A stretch of 64,000 nucleotides of DNA, taken from positions 1-64,000 of the forward strand of contig JAUHYP010000006.1 of NCBI GenBank assembly GCA_030426265.1, read 5' to 3'. Under the pieces are notes generated by a model. It was not told where the DNA came from. It worked only from the letters and a program-made list of their open reading frames with translations, and ran no database searches. Source of the stretch: Gammaproteobacteria bacterium. GTDB taxonomy: Bacteria; Pseudomonadota; Gammaproteobacteria; Xanthomonadales; SZUA-36. The position numbers were made by a program, and so were the translations under genes. The first letter of the stretch is position 1. The number at the start of each line of letters is the position of its first letter. This document shows, piece by piece, positions 17,323 to 25,921 of the stretch.

Positions 17323-18216
17323 TCACTTGCGGTCGATGCGCACGTCGCCGCTGAAACTCTCGACCCGGATCAGGGCGCTGCCCTCACCGGCCACGTGCTG
17401 GAGGCTGGTGCCGGGACCGAACTTCTCGCGCTTCGCCGAGCCGAAGGCGCTGCGGATGTCGCCGGAGAAGGTCTGGGCGCGGAACTCGCCCGCCTGGTCG
17501 GCCGGGACCCGCAGGTTGGCGTCACCGCTCATGGTCTCGACCGTGACGCGCCCGCCGGCATTCACCGACAGGTCCAGGTCCAGGGTGCCGGACACGGACT
17601 CGAACCGCCCCAGGTCGAAGGCGCCGCCCATCAGGGTCACGTCGCCCGATACGAGGCTCACCTCGAGCTCGCCGCTCACACCCGAGAGTTCGATGTCACC
17701 CGACACGCTCTCCACCGAGGTGCGCGTCGAGGCGCCGCTGAATTCCACATCGCCGCTGACCGAGGACAGGCCGATCCGGCCGGCCTCGGCGCGCACCTGC
17801 ACGTCGCCGCTGACGGTCTCCGCTTCGACCACCTGCCCCCGGGATCCGTCGATGGTGATGTCGGAGCTGACGCCGCTCACGTTCAGGCTGGCGCCCACGG
17901 GCACCCTGAGGATCAGTTCGCTGGACTCGACGTTGCGGGACCAGCCACGATCCTCGGTCTCGACCTCGATGCGGACATCGCCGCCGGAGGCCTTGAACTG
18001 CAGTTCCGAGCCGTCGCCGAGATCCCCGGTCAGGTGGACCTCGGCCCGGTCCCAGGTGTCGATCTCGATGTCGCCGGCGATGTTGATCACCGTCACCTTG
18101 CCGTCCGGCGCCATTTCGGCGCGTTCGTCGATGGGATCGCCCGCGAGCGCCAGGGCGGGCATCGCCAGGGCACCTGTCGCCACGAGGGCCGGAACGAAGG
18201 CATTCATTGGTTTCAT
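17323..18216 (-). CDS. Secreted DUF4097-type beta-repeat protein
   Basis: 297-aa exported protein with signal peptide MKPMNAFVPALVATGALAMP... cleaved near ALALAGD. The mature part is a run of short beta repeats with recurring SGDV/SGDI/SGDA motifs (VSGDVQVRA, VSGDVEFSG, VSGDIELSG, VSGDVTLMG, MSGDANLRV, FSGDIRSAF, FSGDVRIDRK), the pattern of DUF4097 right-handed beta-helix proteins. The start ATG overlaps the upstream stop (ATGA) and has AGGAG seven bases before it. It is third in an ECF sigma operon, so a role in envelope sensing or response is plausible but unproven. Confidence 0.88.
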   Translation of the reverse strand: MKPMNAFVPALVATGALAMPALALAGDPIDERAEMAPDGKVTVINIAGDIEIDTWDRAEVHLTGDLGDGSELQFKASGGDVRIEVETEDRGWSRNVESSELILRVPVGASLNVSGVSSDITIDGSRGQVVEAETVSGDVQVRAEAGRIGLSSVSGDVEFSGASTRTSVESVSGDIELSGVSGELEVSLVSGDVTLMGGAFDLGRFESVSGTLDLDLSVNAGGRVTVETMSGDANLRVPADQAGEFRAQTFSGDIRSAFGSAKREKFGPGTSLQHVAGEGSALIRVESFSGDVRIDRK

Positions 18217-18785
18217 GTGTTTCTCCTGCTGTTCTGGTCCAGCATGTGCAGTTGGCGCATGAACGCCAGCTGCTGTTCGCGCAAAGTCAACAGTTTTTCC
18301 GCCAGGTACGGGTTGTCCGGGTGCTCGTCCAGGGCCGTGGTCAGGGCGATTTCGGCCTGTTTCATGGCCTGCCAGCTCCGCTCCAGGTCCTCCACGGTGC
18401 CGGCGCCCAGCACCGACGGTGCGACGCCGACCGGCTCGAAGCCTTTCCAGGCCGCCTGGTACTCGCGTTCGGTGGCCCGCAAGGTCGCCAGGACCGATGG
18501 CCCGGCGGCTTCGGCCAGGGTCAGGGCCGGCCCGGTGGCGGGAGTGGGCACCGGGGCGCCGTCCTGCCGGCCGAGCAACACACCGGCCAGGAAGGTCACC
18601 GCGAAGCCCGCGGCGACGGCGGCCAGCCGCCAGCCCCGCTGCCGGGGAGCGGTGACGTCCTCGCGCGGCGCCAGCCGGGCCTCGATACCCGGCCACAGGT
18701 CGCGGCGGGGCTCGAAGGACCGGGGCAGGCGCGCGAGCGCCGCCAGGGGCCGTTCCTCGAGTGGTCGTTCCGTTCCGTCCATCAT
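18213..18785 (-). CDS. Single-pass membrane protein, candidate anti-sigma factor
   Basis: 190-aa protein with a cytoplasmic N-terminus of about 50 residues, one membrane helix (GWRLAAVAAGFAVTFLAGVLLG, about 51-72) and a periplasmic C-terminal half predicted helical (TVEDLERSWQAMKQAEIALT...TLREQQLAFMRQLHML). It sits between an ECF sigma factor and a DUF4097 protein, where anti-sigma factors are normally found, but I see no zinc-binding HxxxCxxC motif. The assignment rests on context and topology. The stop overlaps the next start (ATGA). Confidence 0.72.
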   Translation of the reverse strand: MMDGTERPLEERPLAALARLPRSFEPRRDLWPGIEARLAPREDVTAPRQRGWRLAAVAAGFAVTFLAGVLLGRQDGAPVPTPATGPALTLAEAAGPSVLATLRATEREYQAAWKGFEPVGVAPSVLGAGTVEDLERSWQAMKQAEIALTTALDEHPDNPYLAEKLLTLREQQLAFMRQLHMLDQNSRRNT

Positions 18786-18821
18786 TCCGTTCCCGTCAAG
18801 CTTACGTTCCGTTCGGCCATT

Positions 18822-18861
18822 GGCCGTTCATGGTTCACAGGGCGCCGGCGGCCGTTCATGG
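18822..18861. repeat. 12-bp direct repeat spanning the sigma-factor stop codon
   Basis: ggccgttcatgg occurs at 18822-18833 and again at 18850-18861. The second copy contains the stop codon of the ECF sigma gene on the minus strand. The repeat lies in the 70-nt gap between sigma and anti-sigma candidate and resembles the duplication at the end of pilU. Confidence 0.6.
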
Positions 18862-19458
18862 CTCGAAGTCGTCCTCGTGGCCGTCCAGGGCGCCTCGCAC
18901 CAGCTTTCTCGCCCGATGCAGCTGCGCCTTGGAAGAGCCGACCGCCATTCCGGTGAGGTCGGCGATCTCCTCGTGCCGGTAGCCCTCGATATCGAACAGC
19001 ACCAGCACCGTACGCGCCCGCTCCGGCAGTCCCGCGATGGCCGCTTCCAGGTCCGTTCGCAGGCCGACCGAGAGGTCCTTCTCGCCCATGGCCGTGCGTT
19101 CGACCGCCTCGTCCATCGGGAGCTCGCGGCTCACCCGTTTCACCCGGATCCGCCGGTCACTCAGGGCGACGTTCGCCGCGAGGCGGTGGAGCCAGGTGCC
19201 GAAGGCGCTCTTGCCCTCGAACAGGTGCAGCTTGTTCCAGGCCCGGATGAAGGCCTCCTGCACCAGGTCCTCGGCCAGTGCGGCGTCACCGCCGCAGAGG
19301 CGCCAGACCAGGGCGTTGATGCGACCGGCGTGCAGCCGGTAGAGCCGCTCGAACGCCGCGGTGTCGCCACGGCGGGCGTCCTCGACCCAGGACAGCTCCT
19401 GGTCGCGATTCTCCGCCTCCGGCAGTTCCCGTTGCTGCACCGCCTGCACGCCTCCCAT
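18856..19458 (-). CDS. ECF-family RNA polymerase sigma factor
   Basis: 200-aa sigma-70 family protein with only regions 2 and 4. Region 2 is FERLYRLHAGRINALVWRLCGG...LAEDLVQEAFIRAWNKL and FGTWLHRLAANVALSDRR. Region 4 is IAGLPERARTVLVLFDIEGYRHEEIADLTGMAVGSSKAQLHRARKLVR, split by an acidic linker. It heads a three-gene operon with a membrane protein and a DUF4097 protein, suggesting an envelope signal. ATG at 19458 is the first sensible start. No clear own-promoter motif could be fixed. Confidence 0.93.
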   Translation of the reverse strand: MGGVQAVQQRELPEAENRDQELSWVEDARRGDTAAFERLYRLHAGRINALVWRLCGGDAALAEDLVQEAFIRAWNKLHLFEGKSAFGTWLHRLAANVALSDRRIRVKRVSRELPMDEAVERTAMGEKDLSVGLRTDLEAAIAGLPERARTVLVLFDIEGYRHEEIADLTGMAVGSSKAQLHRARKLVRGALDGHEDDFEP

Positions 19459-19537
19459 GCCCTTCAGACGACGGGCAGGGTCCTTCGGTTTAAAGGCACG
19501 AGATTAAAGGTCGGCAGGGTGCCGCGCCATTCCGGCG

Positions 19538-20164
19538 TCACGCCGGGGGAATCAGGGTTTCGATGACGTGGTCGAGGTAGGCCTCGAACTGCTGGCTGCT
19601 GAGCGCCGGCGCCTGGCTCTGGCGTTGCAGCTGCAGGAAGCCGAGGTAGACCGAGTAGGTGAGGCGTGCGTGGTGTTCCGCTTCCCCTGTCGCAAGACCC
19701 AGTTCTTCGAAGGCCTGTGCGATGTGCGCCATGCGCCGGGACGCCACGCGCTCGAGCACGGGCTGGACCTGGGGATGGTCCGCGGACGCGGTCAGGGCGC
19801 TGTAGACCTGGTGGGTCAGGCCCTCGCGGCTGACGTTGCGGAAAAAGGAGATCAGGCGGTCTCGCGGGCAGTCCAGCTCGCCCAGCGATCGCGCGAGGTT
19901 GCGCGCGTCGTGCTCCTCCCAGCCGATCAGGGCCTGTTCGAGGAGGGACTCACGGCCGGTGAAATGCCAGTAGAAACTGCCCTTGGTGATGCCCATGCGA
20001 CGGGCGAGCGGCTCGATGGCGACGGCCCCGATGCCCTGCTCGGCGATGACCCGAAGGGCTTCGAGCTCCCAGTCGGCGGCCGAGAGGGTGGTTCGCTTGT
20101 TGCTGCTGGCTTCTGGCACCGCTTGGCCCGAACAGGGACTCCGGTCATTGGAGCGGGTGGGCAT
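19538..20164 (-). CDS. TetR-family transcriptional regulator (likely regulator of fadE)
   Basis: 208-aa TetR-type repressor. The helix-turn-helix is IEPLARRMGITKGSFYWHF (about 48-66), preceded by ALRVIAEQGIGAVAIE. The C-terminal ligand domain is helical and poorly conserved. The gene is divergent from fadE across a 200-bp spacer that holds a strong promoter overlapped by a 6-6-6 palindrome, so repression of fadE with an acyl-CoA-type inducer is a reasonable inference by analogy with PsrA/FadR-type circuits. Confidence 0.9.
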   Translation of the reverse strand: MPTRSNDRSPCSGQAVPEASSNKRTTLSAADWELEALRVIAEQGIGAVAIEPLARRMGITKGSFYWHFTGRESLLEQALIGWEEHDARNLARSLGELDCPRDRLISFFRNVSREGLTHQVYSALTASADHPQVQPVLERVASRRMAHIAQAFEELGLATGEAEHHARLTYSVYLGFLQLQRQSQAPALSSQQFEAYLDHVIETLIPPA

Positions 20165-20259
20165 GATAAGTCATCGGACGCCCGACGGACAGTGGCGCAC
20201 CCTCTGACACCTACGGGCGCGCCGCCCCAAACCGTAGTCCTGGCGGCGCATTGGGGCAG

Positions 20260-20288
20260 TTGACATCATGCGAGCACTTTTCCATACT
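20260..20288 (+). promoter_or_regulatory. Sigma-70 promoter of fadE
   Basis: A perfect TTGACA at 20260-20265 is followed after 17 bp by CATACT at 20283-20288 (4 of 6 matches to TATAAT). It lies about 75 nt upstream of the preferred fadE ATG and points at fadE. Confidence 0.65.
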
Positions 20289-20299
20289 CTGGCGTATGG
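20282..20299. promoter_or_regulatory. Palindromic operator candidate on the fadE -10 box
   Basis: CCATAC-TCTGGC-GTATGG is a perfect inverted repeat of 6 bp arms with a 6-bp centre. It covers the -10 box and start region of the fadE promoter, the classic place for a TetR-type repressor site. The divergent TetR gene is the obvious candidate binder. Confidence 0.55.
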
Positions 20300-20366
20300 T
20301 TTGCGCCGGAGGCCCTTGTTGGCCCTTTATTGTCTCTGGCGCACTGGCTCTGGCACAGGAACCCCG

Positions 20367-22853
20367 ATGACCTGGATTTTCGTACTCACCCTTCTCGCCG
20401 TGGCGGCGGCCTGCGCTTTCCGCGGGCTGTCCCTGCGTCCCTTCAGCTACGCCATGGGCGCGGTCGTGCTGGCCTTCGCCGTGTTTTCCGAAGTGCCGGG
20501 GCTGGCGCTGTTCATCGCGACTGTGCTGCTCGCCGCCGTGCTGGTGCCGCTGAACGTCCCGGCCTGGCGCCAACGCTTCCTCACCGCGCCGTTCCTGGTC
20601 CAGTACCGCCGCATGCTGCCCGAACTCTCGGAAACCGAGAAAGCCGCCATGGAGGCCGGCACCGTGGGCTGGGAAGGCGAGCTGTTCTCGGGCGACCCGG
20701 ACTGGGACGCCCTGCGTGCGCGCCCCTACCTGAAGCTGAGCGCGGAGGAACAGGCCTTCCTCGACGGGCCCGTCGAGGCACTGTGCGGCATGATCGATTC
20801 CTGGGACATCACCCACCATCGAACCGACCTTCCGCCGGAGATGTGGGACTTCCTCAAGCAGAACCGTTTCTTCGGCATGATCATCCCGAAGGAATACGGT
20901 GGCCTCGGTTTCTCCGCCATGGGCCATCGCGCCGTCCTCCAGAAAGTGTCTTCCGTGGATGGCGTGGTCGGCACGACCATCGCCGTGCCCAACTCACTGG
21001 GCCCCGGCGAACTGATCCTCCACTACGGCACCGAGGAACAAAAGAACCACTACCTGCCGCGCCTGGCCAGCGGAGAGGAGATCCCCTGCTTCGGCCTGAC
21101 CAGCCCGACGGCGGGTTCGGACGCCACCTCCATCACCGATTACGGGGTGATCTGCCGGCGCACGATCAACGGCGAGTCGGTGCTCGGCATGCGGCTGAAC
21201 TTCGACAAGCGCTACATCACCCTGGCCCCGGTGGCCACGGTGATCGGCCTGGCCGTGCGCCTGTACGACCCGGAACACCTGCTCGGCGAGGAAGAGGACC
21301 TGGGCATCAGCCTGGCGCTGTTGCCGCGCGATACGGCCGGCCTGGAGATCGGGCAGCGGCACTTCGCCCTGAACCTGCCGTTCCACAATGGCCCGATCCG
21401 CGGCGAAGATGTGTTCCTGCCGATGGAGGCGTTGATCGGTGGGCCGGCCATGGCCGGCAAGGGCTGGCGCATGCTGGTCGAGGCCCTGTCCGTGGGCCGC
21501 GGCGTGACCCTGCCCTCCTCCTCCACCGGCGGTGGCAAGGCCTGCTCGCTGGCCACCGGCGCCTACGCGCGAATCCGCAAGCAGTTCGGCCTGCCCATCG
21601 GGCGCTTCGAAGGCATCGAAGAGGCGCTGGCGCGGATCGCGGGCAAGAGCTACACCATTTCCGCGCTGTCCCGCATGACCTGTACCTCCGTGGACCTGGG
21701 CGAGAAACCCGCCGTGGCCTCGGGCATCGCCAAGTGCCACGCCACGGAGATGGCCCGCGAGATCATCACCGACGCCATGGACGTGCACGGGGGCAAGGGC
21801 ATCATCCTGGGTCCGCGCAACTACCTGGGCCGCGCCTGGCAGGGCGCGCCGATCTGGATCACCGTGGAAGGCGCGAACATCCTGACTCGCAGCATGATGA
21901 TCTTCGGCCAGGGCGCCATTCGCTGCCACCCCTATGTCCTGAAGGAAATGCAGGCAGCCAGCCTGCCGGACGCCACCGAACGCCTGGAGCGTTTCGATGC
22001 GCTGCTGTTCGCCCACGTGGGCTACACCATCCGAAACGCGGTGCGCAGCATGCTGCTGGGCCTGAGCCTCGGACGTCTGGCCGCGGTTCCCAGCCGCAAT
22101 GACCGCCGGCTGGCGGGTTACTACCGCAAGATGTCGCGCTACTCGGCCGCCCTGGCCTTCTGTGCGGACATCGCGATGCTGAGCCTGGGCGGCAAGTTGA
22201 AGCAGAAGGAAAGCATCTCGGCCCGGCTGGGCGACGCGCTGAGCCACCTTTATATGGCCTCCGCGCTGATGTACCGCTACGAGGCGCAGGGACGCCCGGC
22301 GCCGGACCAGGTGCTGATGGCCTGGTCCTTCCACAACGCCATGCACGAAGTGCAGATCGCCCTGGGCGGCTTCGTGGACAACTTCCCCAATCGCTGGATC
22401 GGCCGTGCGCTGGCCGCCGTCATCTTCCCGCTGGGACGGCGTGAACGCGCGCCGGGCGACCGCCTGGGGCACCGCGTGGCGCAGTTGTTACTCTCGCCCA
22501 ACGAGGCGCGCGACCGCCTGACCCACGGCATCTTCGTTTCCAGGGACAGCGAACAGCCGCTCAGCCTGATGGAACGCGCCCTGCCGCTGGTGATCGCGGC
22601 CGAACCGCTGGAGCGCAAGCTCGGCAAGGCCATCAAGGCGGGTGAACTCGCCGGTTACACCTGGGAGGACCAGCTGGCCTCCGCCGTCGACCGCGGCGTG
22701 GTGAGCCACGAGGAAGCGAGACAGCTGCGCGAGGTGCGCGAACTGGTGCTGGAAATCATCGCCGTGGACGAATACGACACCGAGACCCTGCGTGCCGGTG
22801 TCCCCGCGGAGGAACAGGAAGCGGAGCCCCTGCGGCACTCCGACGCGGCCTGA
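20367..22853 (+). CDS. fadE: FadE-type acyl-CoA dehydrogenase
   Basis: Large membrane-associated acyl-CoA dehydrogenase performing the first step of beta-oxidation (acyl-CoA to trans-2-enoyl-CoA, FAD). From the chosen ATG (MTWIFVLTLLAV), preceded by AGGAA, the product has 828 aa, the FadE size class. Two N-terminal hydrophobic segments precede the catalytic domain. The flavoprotein region shows IIPKEYGGLGFSAMGH, CFGLTSPTAGSDATS and the later MDVHGGKGI and WITVEGANILTRSMMIFGQGA, all typical of FadE. A longer frame from 20268 would start upstream of the likely transcription start. It converges with sufT, leaving one base between the two stops. Confidence 0.96.
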   Translation: MTWIFVLTLLAVAAACAFRGLSLRPFSYAMGAVVLAFAVFSEVPGLALFIATVLLAAVLVPLNVPAWRQRFLTAPFLVQYRRMLPELSETEKAAMEAGTVGWEGELFSGDPDWDALRARPYLKLSAEEQAFLDGPVEALCGMIDSWDITHHRTDLPPEMWDFLKQNRFFGMIIPKEYGGLGFSAMGHRAVLQKVSSVDGVVGTTIAVPNSLGPGELILHYGTEEQKNHYLPRLASGEEIPCFGLTSPTAGSDATSITDYGVICRRTINGESVLGMRLNFDKRYITLAPVATVIGLAVRLYDPEHLLGEEEDLGISLALLPRDTAGLEIGQRHFALNLPFHNGPIRGEDVFLPMEALIGGPAMAGKGWRMLVEALSVGRGVTLPSSSTGGGKACSLATGAYARIRKQFGLPIGRFEGIEEALARIAGKSYTISALSRMTCTSVDLGEKPAVASGIAKCHATEMAREIITDAMDVHGGKGIILGPRNYLGRAWQGAPIWITVEGANILTRSMMIFGQGAIRCHPYVLKEMQAASLPDATERLERFDALLFAHVGYTIRNAVRSMLLGLSLGRLAAVPSRNDRRLAGYYRKMSRYSAALAFCADIAMLSLGGKLKQKESISARLGDALSHLYMASALMYRYEAQGRPAPDQVLMAWSFHNAMHEVQIALGGFVDNFPNRWIGRALAAVIFPLGRRERAPGDRLGHRVAQLLLSPNEARDRLTHGIFVSRDSEQPLSLMERALPLVIAAEPLERKLGKAIKAGELAGYTWEDQLASAVDRGVVSHEEARQLREVRELVLEIIAVDEYDTETLRAGVPAEEQEAEPLRHSDAA

Positions 22854-22854
22854 T

Positions 22855-23406
22855 TCAGAACATGCCGGTTTCGAGGCGGGCCGCCTCGGACATCATCATG
22901 TGGTTCCAGGGCGGATCGAACACCAGTTCGACGTCCACCTCGGTGATGGTGGGGATGAGGGAGATCTTGGCACGTACGTCCTCGACCAGGATGGGGCCCA
23001 TGCCGCATCCAGGGGCCGTCAGGGTCATGTCGACCGCCACCCGCCGTTCGCCGGACGCGTTGCGGTCCAGGTCGCAGCGGTAGACCAGCCCCAGGTCCAC
23101 GATGTTGACCGGAATTTCCGGGTCGTAACAGGTCCGGAGCTGGTCCCAGATCAACTTCTCCACGTCGTCCTCGGTCGCGTCCTCGGCCAGGGTCGGCGGC
23201 TGCACCGGCTCCTTGCCGATGGCGTCGGCATCCACGCCGGCCACACGAAAGAGGTTGCCCTCCACGAACACGGTGAAACTGCCGCCCAGGGCCTGGGTGA
23301 TGTACCCGGCCGTGCCGGCGGGCATGGTCAATTCGTCGCCGGAGGGAATCATCACCACCGGGCAATCGCGTTCGAACTGGCAGGGCTGGCTTGTCTGGCT
23401 GAACAT
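22855..23406 (-). CDS. sufT: SufT-like DUF59 Fe-S assembly protein
   Basis: 183-aa member of the MIP18/DUF59 family, involved in Fe-S cluster maturation. The SufT type has an N-terminal extension (about 1-80, with GDELTMPAGTAGYITQALGG) before the DUF59 core. The core shows LRTCYDPEIPVNIVDLGLVY, VDMTLTAPGCGMGPILVEDV with the conserved Cys, and VELVFDPPWNHMMMS. It follows bfd and bfr on the same strand and so belongs with iron homeostasis here. Confidence 0.92.
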   Translation of the reverse strand: MFSQTSQPCQFERDCPVVMIPSGDELTMPAGTAGYITQALGGSFTVFVEGNLFRVAGVDADAIGKEPVQPPTLAEDATEDDVEKLIWDQLRTCYDPEIPVNIVDLGLVYRCDLDRNASGERRVAVDMTLTAPGCGMGPILVEDVRAKISLIPTITEVDVELVFDPPWNHMMMSEAARLETGMF

Positions 23407-23542
23407 GGTCCTGGGATTTGATCCGGCTTCGCCTGGCGAGGCCCGGGTTGCCTCATCGTCTCACGGGACGACGCGGAATGCGCGCCTGTTCACGGAGATG
23501 CGGTCCGGTCAGGGATGGTTCAAGGACGGGCGGGGGAGAGTC

Positions 23543-23570
23543 GCGGGGCGCAACGGGCGCTGCGCCCCGC
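23543..23570 (-). terminator. GC-rich hairpin after bfr (no U tract)
   Basis: GCGGGGCGCA pairs perfectly with TGCGCCCCGC around an 8-base loop, eight nt beyond the bfr stop on the minus strand. No T run follows, so it may be a weak or factor-assisted terminator, or protect the bfr transcript from 3' decay. Confidence 0.4.
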
Positions 23571-23577
23571 ATCGCGA

Positions 23578-24048
23578 TCAGGACTCGATCTTCTCCGACA
23601 GGTAGTTCTCGATACCGAGACGATCGATGAGACCCAGCTGGGTTTCCAGCCAGTCCACGTGCTCTTCCTCCGACTCGAGAATGCTCTCGAACAGTTCGCG
23701 GCTGACATAGTCGCGCACCGTCTCGCAGTGGGCGATGGCGTCGCGCAGCAGGGGAATGGCCTCGTTTTCCATGGCCAGGTCGCATTCGAGCATCTCGCGG
23801 GGGTTTTCGCCGATGCGCAGCCGTCCGATGTCCTGGAGGTTCGGCAGGCCCTCGAGAAACAGCACGCGCTCGATCAGCTCGTCGGCGTGCTTCATCTCGT
23901 CGATGGACTCCTCGTACTCCTTCTCGGCCAGCTCCTTGATGCCCATGTCCTTGAACATGCGCGAATGCAGGAAATACTGGTTGATGGCGGTGAGCTCGTT
24001 GCGCAGCGCCAGGTTGAGAAACTCGATGACCTTGCCGTCACCTTTCAT
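23578..24048 (-). CDS. bfr: Bacterioferritin
   Basis: 156-aa haem-containing ferritin subunit that oxidises and stores iron in a 24-mer. Ferroxidase ligands are visible as E18, E51, H54, E94, E126 and H129, and the haem ligand M52 is present in [18 protein letters not shown]. An AAGGAG site precedes the ATG by eight bases. It lies 132 nt downstream of bfd, its physiological partner for iron release, and upstream of sufT. Confidence 0.97.
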   Translation of the reverse strand: MKGDGKVIEFLNLALRNELTAINQYFLHSRMFKDMGIKELAEKEYEESIDEMKHADELIERVLFLEGLPNLQDIGRLRIGENPREMLECDLAMENEAIPLLRDAIAHCETVRDYVSRELFESILESEEEHVDWLETQLGLIDRLGIENYLSEKIES

Positions 24049-24180
24049 GAATCCACTCCTTGCCGATTTCAGAATGCAGAACGCGCGCTCGAGGCGACGC
24101 AGATGCCCGCATTCTAGCGAAGCGGAACAGCGCGTGATGAAACGAGAAGTGTTCGCAGGCTGGCGCCCGCGAAAGAGGGG

Positions 24181-24399
24181 TCAGGCGGTCAGCGGGTCGC
24201 TGGTCTGGCTGATGATTTCGAGGCCGGACTGGCCCTGGGCGGTGGCCTGTCCGAGCACTTCCGCCGCGGTCACGGCGCAACGCCCGCAGTTGCTGGAGCA
24301 GCCCGTTTCGCGCGCCAGCTGGCGCATGGTGCGAACCCCGCCGGACACGGCCTGGCGGATGTCGGAATCGGTCACGGCCTTGCAGATACAGACGTACAT
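24181..24399 (-). CDS. bfd: Bacterioferritin-associated ferredoxin
   Basis: 72-aa [2Fe-2S] protein that delivers electrons to bacterioferritin to release stored iron. The four cluster cysteines are in YVCICKAVTD and GCSSNCGRCAV (the final C-x2-C); an extra Cys is also present. The ATG opening MYVCICKAV gives the family length; a frame running 72 nt further upstream would pass through the Fur-box region and is not credible. The Fur box about 55 nt upstream implies induction under iron limitation, matching its role in iron mobilisation. Confidence 0.95.
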   Translation of the reverse strand: MYVCICKAVTDSDIRQAVSGGVRTMRQLARETGCSSNCGRCAVTAAEVLGQATAQGQSGLEIISQTSDPLTA

Positions 24400-24452
24400 G
24401 AAACGTGCGAAAACCCGGGAGCCATTGGTATGACGCGATATTAGTCGTGAAT

Positions 24453-24475
24453 GAGAATGATTGTCAATCATTATC
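24453..24475. promoter_or_regulatory. Fur box upstream of bfd
   Basis: GAGAATGATT-GTC-AATCATTATC is a near-perfect inverted repeat (9 of 10 arm positions) matching the Fur consensus built of GATAATGAT units. It lies between bfd and the end of the M28 peptidase gene, so bfd is the obvious target. Confidence 0.85.
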
Positions 24476-24495
24476 AGGCACGACCCGTGACCGGA

Positions 24496-25905
24496 TCAGG
24501 GTGAGGGATCGATCGGCCCGAATCCCCTGTCCGTCTCGGCCGCGAAATAGACGAAAGTGACCCAGGCGGCCACGTTGAAGGCGAGGTCCTGCGCATCGAC
24601 CTTGGCCAGGGTGTCGTTGGCCGTGTGGTGCAGGTCGAAATAGTCGGTGGCGTCGTGACTGAGGTCCACCACCGGCATCCCGAGCCGGCGCAGCTGCCCG
24701 ATGTCGGCGCCGCCGCCCGCGGGCTGGTCCAGCTGGCGGGGTATGCCCAGGGGTGACAGGTAGCGCGCGAGCTGATCCATGGCGGGCTCGTCCTCGGGCC
24801 GCACGTTGCTCCGGAACTGGTAGATGCGCCCGCCCCCCAGGTCCGATTCGGCGCCGATGACGTGGCTGGCCAGGTCACCGGCGTGCCGCTCGGCATAGCT
24901 TTTCGCGCCGTGAATGCCCTGCTCCTCGTTGGCGAACAGGATCACGCGAATGCCTCGCCGCGGCCGTTGCGGCAGGTCCGCCACGAGTTTCGCGGCGGCC
25001 AGGGTGATGGCCACGCCCGTGCCATCGTCGTGCGCGCCGGTGCCCAGGTCCCAGGAATCGAGGTGGGCGCCGATGGTGACGTACTCCCCGGTGTCCTCAC
25101 GGCCATCGAATTCGCCGATGACGTTGTGCGATTCGGCCGTGCCGGAGAATCCGACGTCCAGGCGCAGTTCCAGGCGCACGGTCTCGCCCTGCTCCAGCAT
25201 CGCCACCAGCAGGTCGGCGTCGGGGTTGGAGATGGCGGCGGCCGGAACCGGTGTGCCGTCTTCGCTGGTCGAGACGGTCCCGGTGTGCGGCAGGCGGTCC
25301 GTGCTGGTGCCGATGGATCGGATGACCAGCGCCCGGGCGCCCTTCTCCGCGGCCACGAAGGGGCCCCGTGTGCGGCCGGGAACCGCTTCCGCGTAGCCGG
25401 CGCCGCCCCGGCTGCGCTCCATGCGCTTCGAGATGAAGGCGATGCGGCCCTGCAGGCTGCCCGGTGCGGCGGCTTCGAGCGCGGCGAGGTCGGCGAAATG
25501 CACCACCTGGGCGTTGATGACGCCCCGGGTGCCCGGCGAGCCCCCCAGGGCGGTGACCGCCAGGTCCTGGACGCGCGGCGCGACGAGTCGCGCCTGCTCC
25601 AGCCCCCGGCGCCAGAGCGGAAAGCGCACCGGCTCGGTTCGAACCCGGTCGAAGCCCAGTGCCGCCATGCGCGCCTTCGCCCATTCGACGCCCAGGACGT
25701 CGCCGCGGGTGCCGGGCATGCGCGGGCCCACGTCGGTGGTCAGCGAGGAGAGCAGTCCCCAGGCGAGCGGGTCGTCGAGCGCGCGAGCCTGCAGTCCCTC
25801 GATCGTCTCCTGGTGCGGCAGGTTCGGGCCGCAGGCGGCCAGCACGCAGAGGGAGAAAACGGCGACGGAGGCGGTACGGACCACCCGGGAAAGGAACCGG
25901 GGCAT
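24496..25905 (-). CDS. Lipoprotein M28-family zinc aminopeptidase
   Basis: 469-aa exported dizinc peptidase. The signal peptide ends in a lipobox VLAACGP with lipidated Cys at about 25. A protease-associated insert (about 130-240, AEKGARALVIRSIG) is followed by the M28 domain with metal and catalytic residues in IGAHLDSWD, GAHDDGTG, FANEEQG, ESDLGGG and the late DLHHTANDT. It probably trims peptides in the periplasm. It starts 16 nt after the rppH stop, preceded by GAGGAA, so the two may share a transcript. Confidence 0.93.
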   Translation of the reverse strand: MPRFLSRVVRTASVAVFSLCVLAACGPNLPHQETIEGLQARALDDPLAWGLLSSLTTDVGPRMPGTRGDVLGVEWAKARMAALGFDRVRTEPVRFPLWRRGLEQARLVAPRVQDLAVTALGGSPGTRGVINAQVVHFADLAALEAAAPGSLQGRIAFISKRMERSRGGAGYAEAVPGRTRGPFVAAEKGARALVIRSIGTSTDRLPHTGTVSTSEDGTPVPAAAISNPDADLLVAMLEQGETVRLELRLDVGFSGTAESHNVIGEFDGREDTGEYVTIGAHLDSWDLGTGAHDDGTGVAITLAAAKLVADLPQRPRRGIRVILFANEEQGIHGAKSYAERHAGDLASHVIGAESDLGGGRIYQFRSNVRPEDEPAMDQLARYLSPLGIPRQLDQPAGGGADIGQLRRLGMPVVDLSHDATDYFDLHHTANDTLAKVDAQDLAFNVAAWVTFVYFAAETDRGFGPIDPSP

Positions 25906-25921
25906 TCGGGAATTCCTCGTG

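Noticed and set aside
17109-17354. 81-codon plus-strand frame in the gap before the DUF4097 gene
   Set aside because: It runs across the GC hairpin into the antisense of DUF4097 and has no recognisable features.
19459-19537. Autoregulatory ECF promoter before the sigma gene
   Set aside because: AAACC and CGTCTGA motifs exist, but the spacing would put the transcript start at the start codon, leaving no ribosome site.
20268-20366. Longer N-terminus for FadE
   Set aside because: It begins upstream of the likely transcription start and has no ribosome site; the ATG at 20367 is preceded by AGGAA.
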